Positions 1 through 9,323 are shown, counted from the stretch's first letter. The stretch: DNA of 64,000 nt from Hydrogenophaga sp. A37 (GCF_002001205.1 NZ_MUNZ01000101.1:62001-126000); one strand, 5' to 3'. Translations and numbers: made by a program. The notes: generated by a model from the sequence alone, not told the origin.

Positions 1-27
1 TCGATCAACCTCCAACGGAGACCACAC

Positions 28-990
28 ATGCGTCGCGATACCTTCCTCAAATCCCTGGCCGCTCTGGCCGCTGCTGGTGCCTTGCCCAACGCTGCCTGGG
101 CCGCTGCCAACGTCAAGATGATGATTCCTGCCAACCCGGGTGGTGGTTGGGACGGCACGGGCCGCGCCCTGGGCGAAGCCCTGCGCGACGCCAAGGTGGC
201 CGACTCCGTGACCTTTGAAAACAAGGGCGGCGCGGCCGGTGCCATCGGTCTCGCCCAGTTCTACAACTCGGCCAAGGGCGACCCGAACGCCATGATGGTC
301 ATGGGTGCCGTCATGCTCGGCGGCATCATCACCGGCAAGCCGCCGGTCTCGATCACCCAACTGACCCCCATCGCCCGTCTGACGACCGAATACAACGTGT
401 TCGTGCTGCCCGCCAGCTCGCCGTTCAATTCCATGAAAGATGTGGTCGAAGCGCTCAAGAAAGACCCCGGCAGCGTCAAGTGGGGCGGTGGTTCGCGCGG
501 TTCCACCGAGCACATTGCCGCATCGCAGATCGCCCAGGCCGTGGGCGTGCCCGCTTCCAAGATCAACTACGTGCCGTTCCGTGGGGGCGGTGAGGCCGTC
601 GCCGCCATCCTGGGTGGCAACGTCACCGTGGGCGGCAGCGGCTACAGCGAGTTCCAGCAGTACATCGAGAGCGGCAAGATGAAGGCGATTGCCGTCACCG
701 CCGGCCAGCGCGTCAAGGGCATCGACAAGATCCCCACGCTCAAGGAGCAGGGCATCGACGTGGAGATCGGCAACTGGCGCGGTGTCTACGGTGCGCCCGG
801 CATCACCCCGGCCGAGCGCGATGCCCTGACCGACATGATTGTCAAGGCCACCAAGAGCAAGGCTTGGCAGGATGCCCTGGTCAAGAACAACTGGACCCCG
901 GCCCTGCTGACCGGCAAGGCCTTCGACGAGTTTGTTGACAAGGATTTCTCCGGCCTGCGCGCGACCATGGTTCGCGCCGGCATGGTCTGA
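28..990 (+). CDS. tctC: Tripartite tricarboxylate transporter substrate-binding protein (TctC/Bug family)
   Basis: Periplasmic solute receptor of a TTT transporter, delivering a carboxylate to the TctA/TctB membrane complex encoded just downstream. The 320-residue length is normal for the Bug family. Residues 1-25 form a signal peptide (RR near the N-terminus, an Ala-rich core and an AWA-A cleavage region). The mature protein starts with the family pattern 'MMIPANPGGGWDGTGR', a glycine-rich ligand loop. Later patterns also fit Bug proteins: 'NKGGAAGAIG' near residue 65 and 'VPFRGGGEAVAAILGG' near residue 182. The start is preceded by an ACGGAGAC ribosome site. A strong terminator separates it from tctB, which should give excess binding protein. 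The substrate (citrate, tricarballylate, a phthalate or other acid) cannot be told from sequence. Confidence 0.93.
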   Translation: MRRDTFLKSLAALAAAGALPNAAWAAANVKMMIPANPGGGWDGTGRALGEALRDAKVADSVTFENKGGAAGAIGLAQFYNSAKGDPNAMMVMGAVMLGGIITGKPPVSITQLTPIARLTTEYNVFVLPASSPFNSMKDVVEALKKDPGSVKWGGGSRGSTEHIAASQIAQAVGVPASKINYVPFRGGGEAVAAILGGNVTVGGSGYSEFQQYIESGKMKAIAVTAGQRVKGIDKIPTLKEQGIDVEIGNWRGVYGAPGITPAERDALTDMIVKATKSKAWQDALVKNNWTPALLTGKAFDEFVDKDFSGLRATMVRAGMV

Positions 991-1017
991 CCACCGCCCC
1001 GGTTCCCATGTGACACA

Positions 1018-1053
1018 GCGGCCGCGGCGTTTGCGTCGCGGCCGCATTTTTTT
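1018..1053 (+). terminator. Intrinsic terminator between tctC and tctB
   Basis: A perfect 9-bp stem, GCGGCCGCG pairing with CGCGGCCGC, with a 10-nt loop is followed by seven T residues. It lies 28 bases after the tctC stop codon and 17 bases before tctB starts. It probably stops part of the transcripts so that the periplasmic receptor is made in excess of the membrane subunits. Confidence 0.85.
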
Positions 1054-1070
1054 CACGCAGGAGAGCGCCC

Positions 1071-1607
1071 ATGCAAACCCCCAACCCAGCGGCCAACGAG
1101 CCGCGTCCCGATCACCGCCCCGGCCAGCTGGCGCTGGGCATTGCCGCCGTGCTGCTGGCCGCAGGGCTCGCCTACGGCGCGGCGAACATCCCGTCGGACG
1201 CGGGCTACGCGGGCGTGGGCCCCGACTTCCTGCCCTGGGTGGTGTCGGCCGCGATGGGGCTGTGTGGCGTATTGCTCATCTGGGAGGTGCGCACCGGCGG
1301 CTACCGCAACATGGAAGAGCCTTCGGGTGCGGCCCGTGGTGACTGGCACGCCATGGCCTGGGTGTCGGCCGGTATTTTGGGCAATGCGGCGCTCATCACC
1401 ACCATCGGCTTCGTGCTGAGCTGCGCGCTGTGTTTCACGCTGGCGGTGCGCGGCCTGCGCATCAGCGAAGGCAAGCCCTCGGGCAGTGGCATGCAGACGG
1501 TGAAAGACGTGGTGATCGGCATGCTGATCTCGGCGCCCACCTTCTGGCTGTTCACCAAATTCCTCGCCGTCAACCTGCCGGGCCTGACAGGCACCGGCTG
1601 GATCTGA
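1071..1607 (+). CDS. tctB: Tripartite tricarboxylate transporter small permease (TctB)
   Basis: Small four-helix membrane subunit of the TTT transporter, partner of TctA. At 178 residues it has normal family length. Hydrophobic segments sit near residues 21-38, 55-70, 94-126 and 145-165, a TctB-like distribution. The start has a GGAGAG ribosome site. It lies 30 bases upstream of tctA and after the tctC terminator, so tctB and tctA are probably translated from read-through transcripts. TctB proteins diverge strongly, so the assignment rests on size, topology and position. Confidence 0.88.
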   Translation: MQTPNPAANEPRPDHRPGQLALGIAAVLLAAGLAYGAANIPSDAGYAGVGPDFLPWVVSAAMGLCGVLLIWEVRTGGYRNMEEPSGAARGDWHAMAWVSAGILGNAALITTIGFVLSCALCFTLAVRGLRISEGKPSGSGMQTVKDVVIGMLISAPTFWLFTKFLAVNLPGLTGTGWI

Positions 1608-1637
1608 TTCGCACGACGGACCTGAAAGGAATTCACC

Positions 1638-3131
1638 ATGCTTGACACCTGGAACAATTTGCTCGGTGGTTTCATGACCGCCGGCACCCCCATCAACCTG
1701 CTATGGGCGCTGGCCGGCTGCGCGCTGGGCACGGCCATTGGCGTGTTGCCCGGCCTGGGCCCGGCCGTGACCGTGGCCATGCTGCTGCCGATCACCGGCC
1801 AGGTGGAACCCACCGCCTCGATGATCTTCTTCGCGGGCATCTACTACGGCGCGATGTACGGCGGATCGACCACCTCGATCCTGCTCAACACCCCGGGTGA
1901 AACCGGCACCATGGTGACCGCGCTCGAAGGTTTCAAGATGGCCAAGAACGGGCGCGCCGGCGCGGCCCTCGCCACCTCGGCCATCGGTTCTTTTGTGGCC
2001 GGCACGATCGCCACGATTCTGGTGACGCTGTTCGCGCCCTTCCTGGCCGAGTTCGCCGTGAAGCTCGGGCCGCCCGAGTATTTCTGCCTGATGCTGCTGG
2101 CCTTCACCACCGTGAGCGCGGTGCTGGGCCAGAGCACGTTGCGCGGCATCACGGCGCTGTTCTTCGGCCTGGCGCTGGGCCTGGTGGGCATGGACCAGAT
2201 CACCGGCCAGGTGCGGTACACCGGCGGCATCATCGAATTCATGGACGGTGTGGAGGTGGTACTGGTGGCGGTGGGTCTGTTTGCCGTGACCGAGGCGCTC
2301 TACAACGCCCTGTACGAAGGCAAGAGCGACGCCAGCCTGAACAAGATGAACAAGGCGCACATGACCAAGACGGAGTGGAAGCGCTCCTGGCCCGCCTGGT
2401 TGCGCGGCACCTTCATCGGTTTTCCCTTCGGCACCATCCCCGCCGGTGGCTCCGAGATTCCCACCTTCCTGAGCTACGCCACCGAGCGCAAGCTGGCCGA
2501 CCCTGAATACAAGAAGGAATTCGGTACCACCGGCGCCATCGAAGGCGTGGCCGGTCCCGAAGCCGCCAACAACGCGGCCGTGACGGCCACCCTGGTGCCG
2601 CTGCTCACGCTGGGCATCCCGACATCGGTGACGGCCGCCATCCTGCTGAGCGCACTGCAGAACTACGGCATCAACGCCGGCCCGCAGCTGTTCCAGACCT
2701 CTTCTGCCCTGGTGTGGGCGCTGATCGCCTCGCTCTACATTGGCAACGTGATGTTGCTGGTGCTCAACCTGCCGATGGTGGGCCTGTGGGTCAAGCTGTT
2801 GAAGATTCCGAAGGCGCCGCTCTACGCCGGCATCCTGATCTTTGCCACGGTGGGTGTGTACGGCATGCGCCAGAGCTCGTTCGACCTGTTCCTGATGTTC
2901 GGTCTGGCGCTGGTGGGTGTGGCATTGCGCCGGTTTGATTTCCCGACCGCCCCGGTGATCGTGGGCTTGATCCTGGGCCCATTGGCCGAGGCACAGTTCC
3001 GCAACGCCATGTCGATCGGCGAAGGCAATCTTTCGGTGTTCTTCCAGCGCCCCATGTCGGCCACGTTGCTGACGGTGGTGGTGTTGGTTCTGGTGACGCC
3101 GCGTCTGTTGGCCTGGCACCGGCGTTCCTGA
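1638..3131 (+). CDS. tctA: Tripartite tricarboxylate transporter large permease (TctA)
   Basis: Large inner-membrane permease (497 residues, about 12 helices) that moves the substrate into the cell using an ion gradient. The N-terminal part carries the conserved run '[21 protein letters not shown]' region (residues 31-51) and '[20 protein letters not shown]' (about 69-88), both TctA hallmarks. A second glycine/proline signature, '[12 protein letters not shown]', lies near residue 329. It follows tctB by 30 bases with an AAAGGA ribosome site. It is the last gene of the tctCBA operon; a dispersed repeat and the sigma-54 activator gene follow. Confidence 0.95.
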   Translation: MLDTWNNLLGGFMTAGTPINLLWALAGCALGTAIGVLPGLGPAVTVAMLLPITGQVEPTASMIFFAGIYYGAMYGGSTTSILLNTPGETGTMVTALEGFKMAKNGRAGAALATSAIGSFVAGTIATILVTLFAPFLAEFAVKLGPPEYFCLMLLAFTTVSAVLGQSTLRGITALFFGLALGLVGMDQITGQVRYTGGIIEFMDGVEVVLVAVGLFAVTEALYNALYEGKSDASLNKMNKAHMTKTEWKRSWPAWLRGTFIGFPFGTIPAGGSEIPTFLSYATERKLADPEYKKEFGTTGAIEGVAGPEAANNAAVTATLVPLLTLGIPTSVTAAILLSALQNYGINAGPQLFQTSSALVWALIASLYIGNVMLLVLNLPMVGLWVKLLKIPKAPLYAGILIFATVGVYGMRQSSFDLFLMFGLALVGVALRRFDFPTAPVIVGLILGPLAEAQFRNAMSIGEGNLSVFFQRPMSATLLTVVVLVLVTPRLLAWHRRS

Positions 3132-3142
3132 TCGATACGGCA

Positions 3143-3208
3143 CCGGGCCGCCCCAAGCCGGATCAGCCCCTTGGGGCAGCGACCCGCGCAGCGGCGGAGC
3201 GTGGGGGT
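3143..3208 (+). repeat. Dispersed intergenic palindromic repeat, copy A
   Basis: GC-rich intergenic element containing GGCCGCCCCAAG, CCTTGGGGCAGCGACC and CGCGCAGCGGCGGAGC blocks. The same blocks recur in inverted orientation at 26706-26776. It lies between tctA and the sigma-54 activator gene. The CCCCAAG...CTTGGGG arms can fold into a hairpin, so it may act as an mRNA end or stability element. Confidence 0.6.
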
Positions 3209-3228
3209 GATGATCGCTTGGCGATACC

Positions 3229-4722
3229 ATGCCCAGCATGACTGCCGACAACCGACTTCCCCGCGACGCCCAAAGCATCCTGGAGCTGGCCGCCCGGTCG
3301 ATGTTCGACCTGTTCGCCACCGCCAGCGAAGGCATGATGCTGGTGGACCGCAAGGCGCGGGTGGTCTGGATCAACGACCAGTACCGCCGCTTCCTGCCCG
3401 CCTTGGGTTTCGAGCGCGAGGAAGACTTCGTCGGCCACCCGGTTTCCAGCGTGGTGCAGAACACGCAGATGCACCAGGTGCTGGCCACCGGCAAGCCCAT
3501 CCTGATCGACCTGCTGACCAACAAGGCCGGTACCTTCGTGGTCAGCCGCATCCCGCTGCGCGACGACGCGGGCGAGGTGATCGGTGTGCTCGGCATCGTG
3601 CTGTTCGACCACCCTGAAACCACGCTGCAGCCGCTGATCGCCAAGTTCGCGCGGCTGGAGCAGGACCTGAGCGACGCCCGCCGCGAGCTGGCCAGTCAGC
3701 GCCGCACCAAATACACCTTCGCCAGCTTCGTCGGCACCAGCCCGGTGGCGCTGGAGGTGAAGCGCCAGGCGCGGCGAGCGGCGTCCTCCCACAGCCCGGT
3801 GCTGCTGCTGGGCGAAACCGGCACCGGCAAGGAGTTGCTGGCGCACGCCATCCACGCATCGTCGCCGCGCGCGGGGCGGCCGTTCGTGAGCGTGAACATG
3901 GCGGCCGTGCCCGAGGCGCTGCTGGAGGCCGAGTTCTTCGGTGTGGCGCCCGGCGCCTACACCGGTGCCGACAAAAAGGGCCGCGACGGCAAGTTCAAGC
4001 TGGCCGATGGGGGCACACTGTTTCTCGACGAGTTGGGCGACATGCCGATGGCCGTGCAGGTCAAGCTGTTGCGCGCGCTGCAGGAGGGTGAGATCGAGCC
4101 GCTGGGTTCCAACAAGTTGGTCAGGTTCGATGTGCGCGTGGTGGCTGCCACCTCGCGCGACCTGCAGCAGATGGTGCGCAACGGCCAGTTCCGTGAAGAC
4201 TTGTACTACCGCCTGAACGTGTTGCCCATCCGCGTGCCGCCGCTGCGCGAGAGGCGCGACGACCTGGCGCTGCTGGTGGAGGCGCTGTGCGAAGACATCG
4301 CCGCGCGCGGCGCCACCGCCCACTTGGATCTGGCACCGGCCGCGCTCGATCTGCTGGCTGCCCAGCCTTGGCGCGGCAACATCCGCGAGCTGCGCAACGT
4401 GCTGGAACAACTGGCCCTGCGCAGCGACTCGCCGCAGATCGATGCGCCGCAGGTGGAGCAGGTGCTGCGCGAATCAGGGCAGGAGCGCATCGAGCCACCG
4501 CTGGCACCGGCCGTGCGGGCTGCCCATGGTCTGCCCCAGTCACCGACCGTGGACGAACGGCCCTTGCCCGAGCAGATCGCTGAGCTGGAGCAGCGGGCCA
4601 TCGCAGCGGCCCTGGCCCGCACCGGCGGCAACCGGGCGGCGGCGGCGCGGCTGCTGGGCATCTCGCGCGCCAGCCTGTACGACAAGCTGGGTGGTATGTC
4701 TGAATTAAAGACGACTGTCTGA
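3229..4722 (+). CDS. PAS-containing sigma-54-dependent transcriptional activator
   Basis: Enhancer-binding protein that activates RNA polymerase-sigma-54 through ATP hydrolysis. Residues about 23-130 are a PAS-like sensory domain. Residues about 165-390 are the AAA+ domain with Walker A GETGTGKE, a GAYTGA form of the sigma-54 contact loop (GAFTGA is usual), Walker B GGTLFLDE and an RNVLEQL sensor region. The C-terminus (about 445-490) is a Fis-type helix-turn-helix ([19 protein letters not shown]). Its stop codon lies within a cluster of palindromes upstream of a -24/-12 promoter, so it most likely drives the ABC transporter/PHB depolymerase operon downstream. The PAS ligand is unknown. No strong ribosome site is visible; ATG at 3238 is an alternative start. 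Confidence 0.9.
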   Translation: MPSMTADNRLPRDAQSILELAARSMFDLFATASEGMMLVDRKARVVWINDQYRRFLPALGFEREEDFVGHPVSSVVQNTQMHQVLATGKPILIDLLTNKAGTFVVSRIPLRDDAGEVIGVLGIVLFDHPETTLQPLIAKFARLEQDLSDARRELASQRRTKYTFASFVGTSPVALEVKRQARRAASSHSPVLLLGETGTGKELLAHAIHASSPRAGRPFVSVNMAAVPEALLEAEFFGVAPGAYTGADKKGRDGKFKLADGGTLFLDELGDMPMAVQVKLLRALQEGEIEPLGSNKLVRFDVRVVAATSRDLQQMVRNGQFREDLYYRLNVLPIRVPPLRERRDDLALLVEALCEDIAARGATAHLDLAPAALDLLAAQPWRGNIRELRNVLEQLALRSDSPQIDAPQVEQVLRESGQERIEPPLAPAVRAAHGLPQSPTVDERPLPEQIAELEQRAIAAALARTGGNRAAAARLLGISRASLYDKLGGMSELKTTV

Positions 4723-4766
4723 AAATTAGACAATTTCAACGGTGCTTGAATGTCTGAAGTTCAGAC
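4698..4766. promoter_or_regulatory. Three 15-bp palindromes, probable upstream activator sites
   Basis: Three sites share the left half GTCTGAA followed by one base and a right half ending in AGAC. They lie at 4698-4712 (GTCTGAATTAAAGAC), 4717-4731 (GTCTGAAAATTAGAC) and 4752-4766 (GTCTGAAGTTCAGAC, a perfect 7-1-7 palindrome). Their centres are about 141, 122 and 87 bases upstream of the start expected from the -24/-12 promoter, the usual range for enhancer-binding proteins. The first two overlap the end of the activator gene. Confidence 0.75.
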
Positions 4767-4818
4767 GTTTTGAGTGATGGTGGATCGCAAGTCATTGATT
4801 TCATTGCCCTGACCTCGC

Positions 4819-4834
4819 TGGCACGCTCCGTGCA
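4819..4834 (+). promoter_or_regulatory. Sigma-54 (-24/-12) promoter
   Basis: TGGCACGCTCCGTGCA matches the TGGCACG-N4-TTGCA consensus at all positions but one (G for the first T of the -12 element), with correct GG-to-GC spacing. Transcription should start near 4846, leaving a leader of about 43 bases before the binding-protein gene. Confidence 0.8.
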
Positions 4835-4888
4835 AACAGGGTGCACGGGCACCGCCCGGGTGCGCCGGAAACACCTCAGGAGACACAC

Positions 4889-6076
4889 ATGATCACAACG
4901 ACCCGCCGCCTTGCGGTGATGGCCTTGGCCTGCAGCGCCACCCTCGGTTTCGCCCAATCCGGCGGTGAAATCCGCATCGCCCACGTCTACAGCAAGACCG
5001 GCCCGCTGGAGGCCTACGGCAAGCAGACCCAGACCGGGCTGCTGATGGGCCTTCAGTACGCCACGGGCGGCACCATGATGGTGGGTGGCAAGAAAATCGT
5101 GTTGATCGAGAAGGACGACCAGGGCAAGCCCGATCTGGGCAAGAGCCTACTGGCCGCGGCCTACGCCGACGACAAGGCCAACCTCGCCATTGGCCCGACC
5201 AGCTCGGGTGTCGCGCTGGCCATGCTGCCGGTGGCCGAGGAATACCAGAAGATCCTGCTGGTCGAGCCCGCTGTGGCCGATTCGATCACCGGCGACAAAT
5301 GGAACAAGTACATCTTCCGCACCGGCCGCAACAGCAGCCAGGACGCGATCTCCAACGCCGTGGCGCTGGATAAGGCCGGCGTGACCATCGCCACCCTGGC
5401 GCAGGACTACGCCTTCGGTCGCGACGGTGTGAAGGCCTTCAAGGACGCGATCAAGACCGCCAAGATTGCCCATGAGGAATACCTCCCCACCAGCACCACC
5501 GACTTCACCGCCGGTGCGCAGCGCATCATTGACAAACTGAAGGACGCGCCCGGCCGCAAGGTGATCTTCATCATCTGGGCCGGTGCCGGCAACCCGTTCA
5601 AGATCGCCGATCTGGACCTGAAACGCTACAACATCGAGATCGCCACGGGTGGCAACATCCTGCCGGCCATGGCCGCCTACAAGAACTTCCCCGGCATGGA
5701 AGGCGCGACGTACTACTACTTCGGCATCCCCAAGAACCCGGTGAACGAGGCGATGGTGGCCCAGCACTACACCCAGTTCAAGAGCCCACCCGACTTCTTC
5801 ACCGCCGGCGGCTTCAGTTCGGCCATGGCCGTGGTCACCGCGCTCAAGAAGACCAACGGTGACGCGAAGGCCGCCACGCTGATCAAGACCATGGAAGGCA
5901 TGAGCTTCGAGACGCCCAAGGGCACGATGACCTTCCGCAAGGAAGACCACCAGGCCATGCAGAGCATGTACCACTTCAAGATCAAGGTGGACCCGGCGTT
6001 CCCGTGGGGTGTGCCTGAACTCGTGCGGGAAATCAAACCCGCAGACATGCAGGTTCCGATCCGGAACAAGAAGTGA
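4889..6076 (+). CDS. Branched-chain amino acid-type ABC transporter substrate-binding protein
   Basis: Periplasmic receptor of the LivK/Peripla_BP_6 type (395 residues) for the ABC transporter encoded downstream. The signal peptide is residues 1-22 (TTRRLAVMALACSATLGFAQ). The mature region opens with 'GGEIRIAHVYSKTGPLEAYG', the usual first strand and ligand loop, and contains 'AIGPTSSGVALAMLPVAEE' near residue 97. The ATG at 4889 is chosen because a CAGGAGAC ribosome site precedes it and a signal peptide follows; longer in-frame reading would include the sigma-54 promoter leader. As first gene of an operon with a secreted PHB depolymerase, it may bind hydroxy acids or oligomers rather than amino acids; that is inference. 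Confidence 0.9.
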   Translation: MITTTRRLAVMALACSATLGFAQSGGEIRIAHVYSKTGPLEAYGKQTQTGLLMGLQYATGGTMMVGGKKIVLIEKDDQGKPDLGKSLLAAAYADDKANLAIGPTSSGVALAMLPVAEEYQKILLVEPAVADSITGDKWNKYIFRTGRNSSQDAISNAVALDKAGVTIATLAQDYAFGRDGVKAFKDAIKTAKIAHEEYLPTSTTDFTAGAQRIIDKLKDAPGRKVIFIIWAGAGNPFKIADLDLKRYNIEIATGGNILPAMAAYKNFPGMEGATYYYFGIPKNPVNEAMVAQHYTQFKSPPDFFTAGGFSSAMAVVTALKKTNGDAKAATLIKTMEGMSFETPKGTMTFRKEDHQAMQSMYHFKIKVDPAFPWGVPELVREIKPADMQVPIRNKK

Positions 6077-6083
6077 AGGGTTG

Positions 6084-6156
6084 ACCCCCTGCGCCGCTGA
6101 CACGGCCTCCCCCTGAAAAAGGGGGACAACACGAGCGGCCCGGCAAAGCCGGTTCC
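6084..6156 (-). repeat. Dispersed intergenic repeat, copy D
   Basis: On the minus strand it reads GGAACCGGCTTTGCCGGGCC, then a GCTCGTGTTG block and a C/G-rich hairpin. It is nearly the same as the element at 51778-51848. It lies between the binding-protein gene and the depolymerase gene. CCCCCT-GAAAA-AGGGGG inside it forms a hairpin that could adjust transcript levels within the operon. Confidence 0.6.
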
Positions 6157-6274
6157 GCTGTGTTTCTGGAAGGTGCTGCACTTGCTGCCTTCCATTTCTG
6201 CTCGTTCCATGAGGAACTCCCGGACACACGGGGGCCGGCGATGTTTTGCCCAAAACTCACCTGGAGACAAGCCA

Positions 6275-7771
6275 ATGAGGTTCGATTCGATGCGTGCGCT
6301 CGCCGCCATCGCGGCGCTTTCCTCTGGCACGGCACTGGCCGCCATCAACCTGCCTGCCTACAACGTGGACACCAGCCAGACCACGGTGTCGGGCCTCTCC
6401 GCGGGCGGCTTCATGGCCAACCAGCTGGGCATCGCCTACTCGGCGCTGTTCAAGGGCGTGGGCGTGTTCGCGGCCGGCCCCTACCTGTGCGCGGGCCTGA
6501 GCAACTACACGGCCTGCATGTACAACGCCAGCATTTCGAGCACGGCGCTGGCCAACATGCAGAACCGCATCGACAGCTACAGCGCCAGCGGCGTGATCGA
6601 CAACCAGTCGGCCATCGCCGGCCAGAAGGTGTACCTGTTCATCGGCGCCAGCGACACCACGGTGGGGCAGAACCCCGTCAACGCACTGAAGACGCAGTAC
6701 ACCAGCAACGGCGTGACGGCTGCGAACATGGAACACATGGTGCGCGGCGGCGCGGCCCACACCTTTCCCACCGACTTCGACAGCACCGGCAACAACGGCT
6801 GCGGCAGCGCCGCCTCGCCCTACATCAGCAACTGCGGATACGACGGCGCCAAAGCCGTTCTGCAGAAGTTTTACGGCACGCTGAACCCGCGCAACAACGC
6901 GCCCGCGGCCGGCAACTACATCGAGTTCAACCAGGGTGAGTTCGTCAGCAACCCCGGCATGGCCGCGACGGGCTGGGCCTATGTGCCGGCCAACTGCGCC
7001 AGCGGCAGCCAGTGCAAGTTGCACGTGGCGCTGCACGGCTGCCAGCAGAGCACCGACAAGATCGGCGACAGGTTCATCAAGAACACGGGCTACAGCCGCT
7101 GGGCCGACACCAACAGCATCATCGTGCTGTTCCCCCAGACGAAGATCGACAACACCAGCCGAAGCACGACGGCCAGCGGCTCGCTGGCCAACCCCAATGC
7201 CTGCTGGGACTGGATCGGCTGGTATGGCGGCAACTTCGGCCAGAAGGCCGGCACGCAGATGGCCGCCATCAAGGCCATGGTGGACCGCGTGTCCTCGGGC
7301 GGGGGTGGTGGCACCCCGACCCTGCCAGCGCCCACGGGCGTGGTGGCGTCCAGCCCGACCGACACCACCATGACGATCAGCTGGAGCGCCGTGAGCGGCG
7401 CCGACAGCTACAACGTGTACCGCAACGCCAACAAGACCAACGCGCTGCCGGTCACAGCCACCAGGTTCACCGACACGGGCCTCGCCGCCGCCACGCGGTA
7501 CAGCTGGACGGTGCGCGCGGCGGACGAAGAGGGCGTGGAGGGCGCGGCGTCCGCGGCGGCCTTGGGCACCACCACGGGCAGCCCGCCGCCGCCCGCCACC
7601 TGCTACACGGCCAGCAACTACGCCCACACCACGGCGGGCCGTGCTTACCAGTCGGGCGGCTACACCTACGCCAACGGGTCCCACCAGAACATGGGCCTGT
7701 GGAATGTCTTCGTCACCCGGACGCTGAAGATGACCGGCAGCAACCATTACGTCATCGGCACCTGCCCCTGA
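6275..7771 (+). CDS. phaZ: Extracellular short-chain-length PHA (PHB) depolymerase, type 2 catalytic domain with Fn3 linker
   Basis: Secreted serine esterase that hydrolyses extracellular polyhydroxybutyrate to oligomers and monomer. The signal peptide is residues 1-22 (ALSSGTALA). The lipase box GLSAGG sits near the N-terminus (Ser42), the permuted order of type 2 depolymerases. Asp127 (GASDTTV) and His162 (GGAAHTFPT) complete a plausible triad; LHGCQQS (253-259) fits the oxyanion region. A Gly-rich hinge (342-346) leads to a fibronectin type III module (about 350-432), then a Pro linker and a C-terminal substrate-binding domain (443-498) ending NHYVIGTCP. The ATG at 6275 is chosen for its signal peptide and a TGGAGAC ribosome site. 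It sits inside an ABC transporter operon, an unusual position that links polymer attack to uptake. Activity on a related polyester is possible. Confidence 0.9.
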   Translation: MRFDSMRALAAIAALSSGTALAAINLPAYNVDTSQTTVSGLSAGGFMANQLGIAYSALFKGVGVFAAGPYLCAGLSNYTACMYNASISSTALANMQNRIDSYSASGVIDNQSAIAGQKVYLFIGASDTTVGQNPVNALKTQYTSNGVTAANMEHMVRGGAAHTFPTDFDSTGNNGCGSAASPYISNCGYDGAKAVLQKFYGTLNPRNNAPAAGNYIEFNQGEFVSNPGMAATGWAYVPANCASGSQCKLHVALHGCQQSTDKIGDRFIKNTGYSRWADTNSIIVLFPQTKIDNTSRSTTASGSLANPNACWDWIGWYGGNFGQKAGTQMAAIKAMVDRVSSGGGGGTPTLPAPTGVVASSPTDTTMTISWSAVSGADSYNVYRNANKTNALPVTATRFTDTGLAAATRYSWTVRAADEEGVEGAASAAALGTTTGSPPPPATCYTASNYAHTTAGRAYQSGGYTYANGSHQNMGLWNVFVTRTLKMTGSNHYVIGTCP

Positions 7772-7796
7772 TGCAACGGACCACCCCAAGGAGATC

Positions 7797-8564
7797 ATGA
7801 GCCAGCTATCCACCCAGGACCTGACCGTCCGCTTCGGCGGCCACGTGGCGGTCAACCGCGTGACCTGCACTTTTCAGCCGGGCACGCTGACCGCCATCGT
7901 CGGCCCCAACGGGGCGGGCAAGACGACCTACTTCAACCTCATCTCGGGGCAGATCAAGGCCTCGGCGGGCAGCGTCCGCCTGAATGGCGTGGACATGTCG
8001 GGCCTGAGCGCACCGGCTCGGGCGCAGGCCGGGCTGGGTCGGGCGTTCCAGCTGACCAACCTGTTTCCCAACCTGAGCGTGCGCGAGAACGTGCGGCTGG
8101 CGGTGCAGGCGAGGGCGGGCGCGGGCTTGAACCTCTGGCGCATCTGGAGCGACCGCAAGGACCTGATGGTGCGCGCAGACGAGGTGCTCGAAGCCGTGGC
8201 GCTGGCCGACAAGGGCGACGCGCTGGCGTCGAGCTTGCCGCATGGCGATCAGCGCAAGCTGGAGGTCGGCATCCTGATGGCGCTGGAGCCGCAGGTGTTC
8301 ATGTTCGACGAACCCACCGCAGGCATGAGCGTGGACGAGGTGCCGGTGATCCTGAACCTGATCCGCCAGCTCAAGGCCGACAAGACCAAGACCATCCTGC
8401 TGGTCGAACACAAGATGGACGTGGTGCGCGAACTCTCGGACCGCATCATCGTGCTGCACAACGGCGAGCTGGTGGCCGACGGCGACCCGGCCACCGTGAT
8501 CGCCTCGCCGGTGGTGCAGCAGGCCTACCTCGGCATCAATCCCACCGAAGAGGTGACCTCATGA
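7797..8564 (+). CDS. ABC transporter ATP-binding protein, LivG type
   Basis: Cytoplasmic ATPase (255 residues) that powers the branched-chain-type permease. Walker A is GPNGAGKT near residue 37, the Q-loop region contains 'GLGRAFQLTNLFPNLSVREN', and Walker B is VFMFDEPTAGM near residue 165. The signature motif is unusual: the run 'SLPHGDQRKLEVG' stands where LSYGxQR is typical. That is tolerated in LivG-type proteins. Its stop overlaps the start of the next ATPase gene in an ATGA, implying translational coupling. An AAGGAG ribosome site precedes the start. Confidence 0.93.
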   Translation: MSQLSTQDLTVRFGGHVAVNRVTCTFQPGTLTAIVGPNGAGKTTYFNLISGQIKASAGSVRLNGVDMSGLSAPARAQAGLGRAFQLTNLFPNLSVRENVRLAVQARAGAGLNLWRIWSDRKDLMVRADEVLEAVALADKGDALASSLPHGDQRKLEVGILMALEPQVFMFDEPTAGMSVDEVPVILNLIRQLKADKTKTILLVEHKMDVVRELSDRIIVLHNGELVADGDPATVIASPVVQQAYLGINPTEEVTS

Positions 8565-9295
8565 GCAATCTGCTGACCCTTCAAGGGGTGCACACCCACA
8601 TCGGCGCGTACCACATCCTGCACGGCGTGGACCTCACTGTGCCCCAGGGCCAGCTCACCATGCTGCTGGGCCGCAACGGCGCGGGCAAGACCACGACGTT
8701 GCGCACCATCATGGGCCTGTGGCACGCGAGCCAGGGCCGCGTCACGCTGGCGGGACAGGACATCACGGCGCGCCAGACACCCGAGATCGCGCAGAGCGGC
8801 GTGGCCTACGTGCCTGAGAGCATGGGCATCTTCTCGGACCTCTCGGTGCGCGAAAACATGCTGCTGGCGGCGCGCGGCGCGCGCACGCTGGACGACATCG
8901 ACACCACGCGGCTCGAATGGATCTTCGGCCTGTTCCCGGCCATGAAGAAGTTCTGGAACCACCCGGCGGGCAAGCTCTCGGGCGGACAGAAACAGATGCT
9001 CGCAGTGTCGCGCGCCATCGTCGAGCCGCGCCAGCTGCTGCTGATCGACGAGCCCAGCAAGGGCCTGGCGCCCGCGATCATCCAGAACATGATCGAGGCC
9101 TTCCGCCAACTCAAGGCGGCGCAGACCACGATCCTGCTGGTCGAGCAGAACTTCAACTTCGCGCGCCAGCTGGGCGACACGGTGGCGGTGATGGACGACG
9201 GGCGCGTGGTGCACAGCGGCTCCATGGCCGAGCTGGCCGCCGATGAATCGATGCAGTCGAGATTGCTCGGCCTATCTCTGGGAGCCCATCAGTGA
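8561..9295 (+). CDS. ABC transporter ATP-binding protein, LivF type
   Basis: Second ATPase (244 residues) of the heterodimeric branched-chain-type importer. It has Walker A GRNGAGKTT near residue 37, signature LSGGQKQM near residue 139 and Walker B LLLIDEPSKGLAP near residue 161, followed by LVEQNF. It begins within the ATGA overlap with the LivG-type gene. An 85-base gap holding a dispersed repeat separates it from the first permease gene, the only sizeable break in the transporter part of the operon. Confidence 0.93.
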   Translation: MSNLLTLQGVHTHIGAYHILHGVDLTVPQGQLTMLLGRNGAGKTTTLRTIMGLWHASQGRVTLAGQDITARQTPEIAQSGVAYVPESMGIFSDLSVRENMLLAARGARTLDDIDTTRLEWIFGLFPAMKKFWNHPAGKLSGGQKQMLAVSRAIVEPRQLLLIDEPSKGLAPAIIQNMIEAFRQLKAAQTTILLVEQNFNFARQLGDTVAVMDDGRVVHSGSMAELAADESMQSRLLGLSLGAHQ

Positions 9296-9323
9296 CACCC
9301 CACGTTCATCACTTCGTGTATTC

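Noticed and set aside
1701..3644. A 647-codon open frame on the minus strand across tctA
   Set aside because: It lies opposite a clear TctA gene and the sigma-54 activator gene, has His/Arg/Gln-rich low-complexity composition and no family signature; it is a by-product of GC-rich codon use.
28..4722. tctCBA as the target of the adjacent sigma-54 activator
   Set aside because: No -24/-12 promoter is visible before tctC within the window, while an excellent one with matching palindromes lies downstream of the activator gene.
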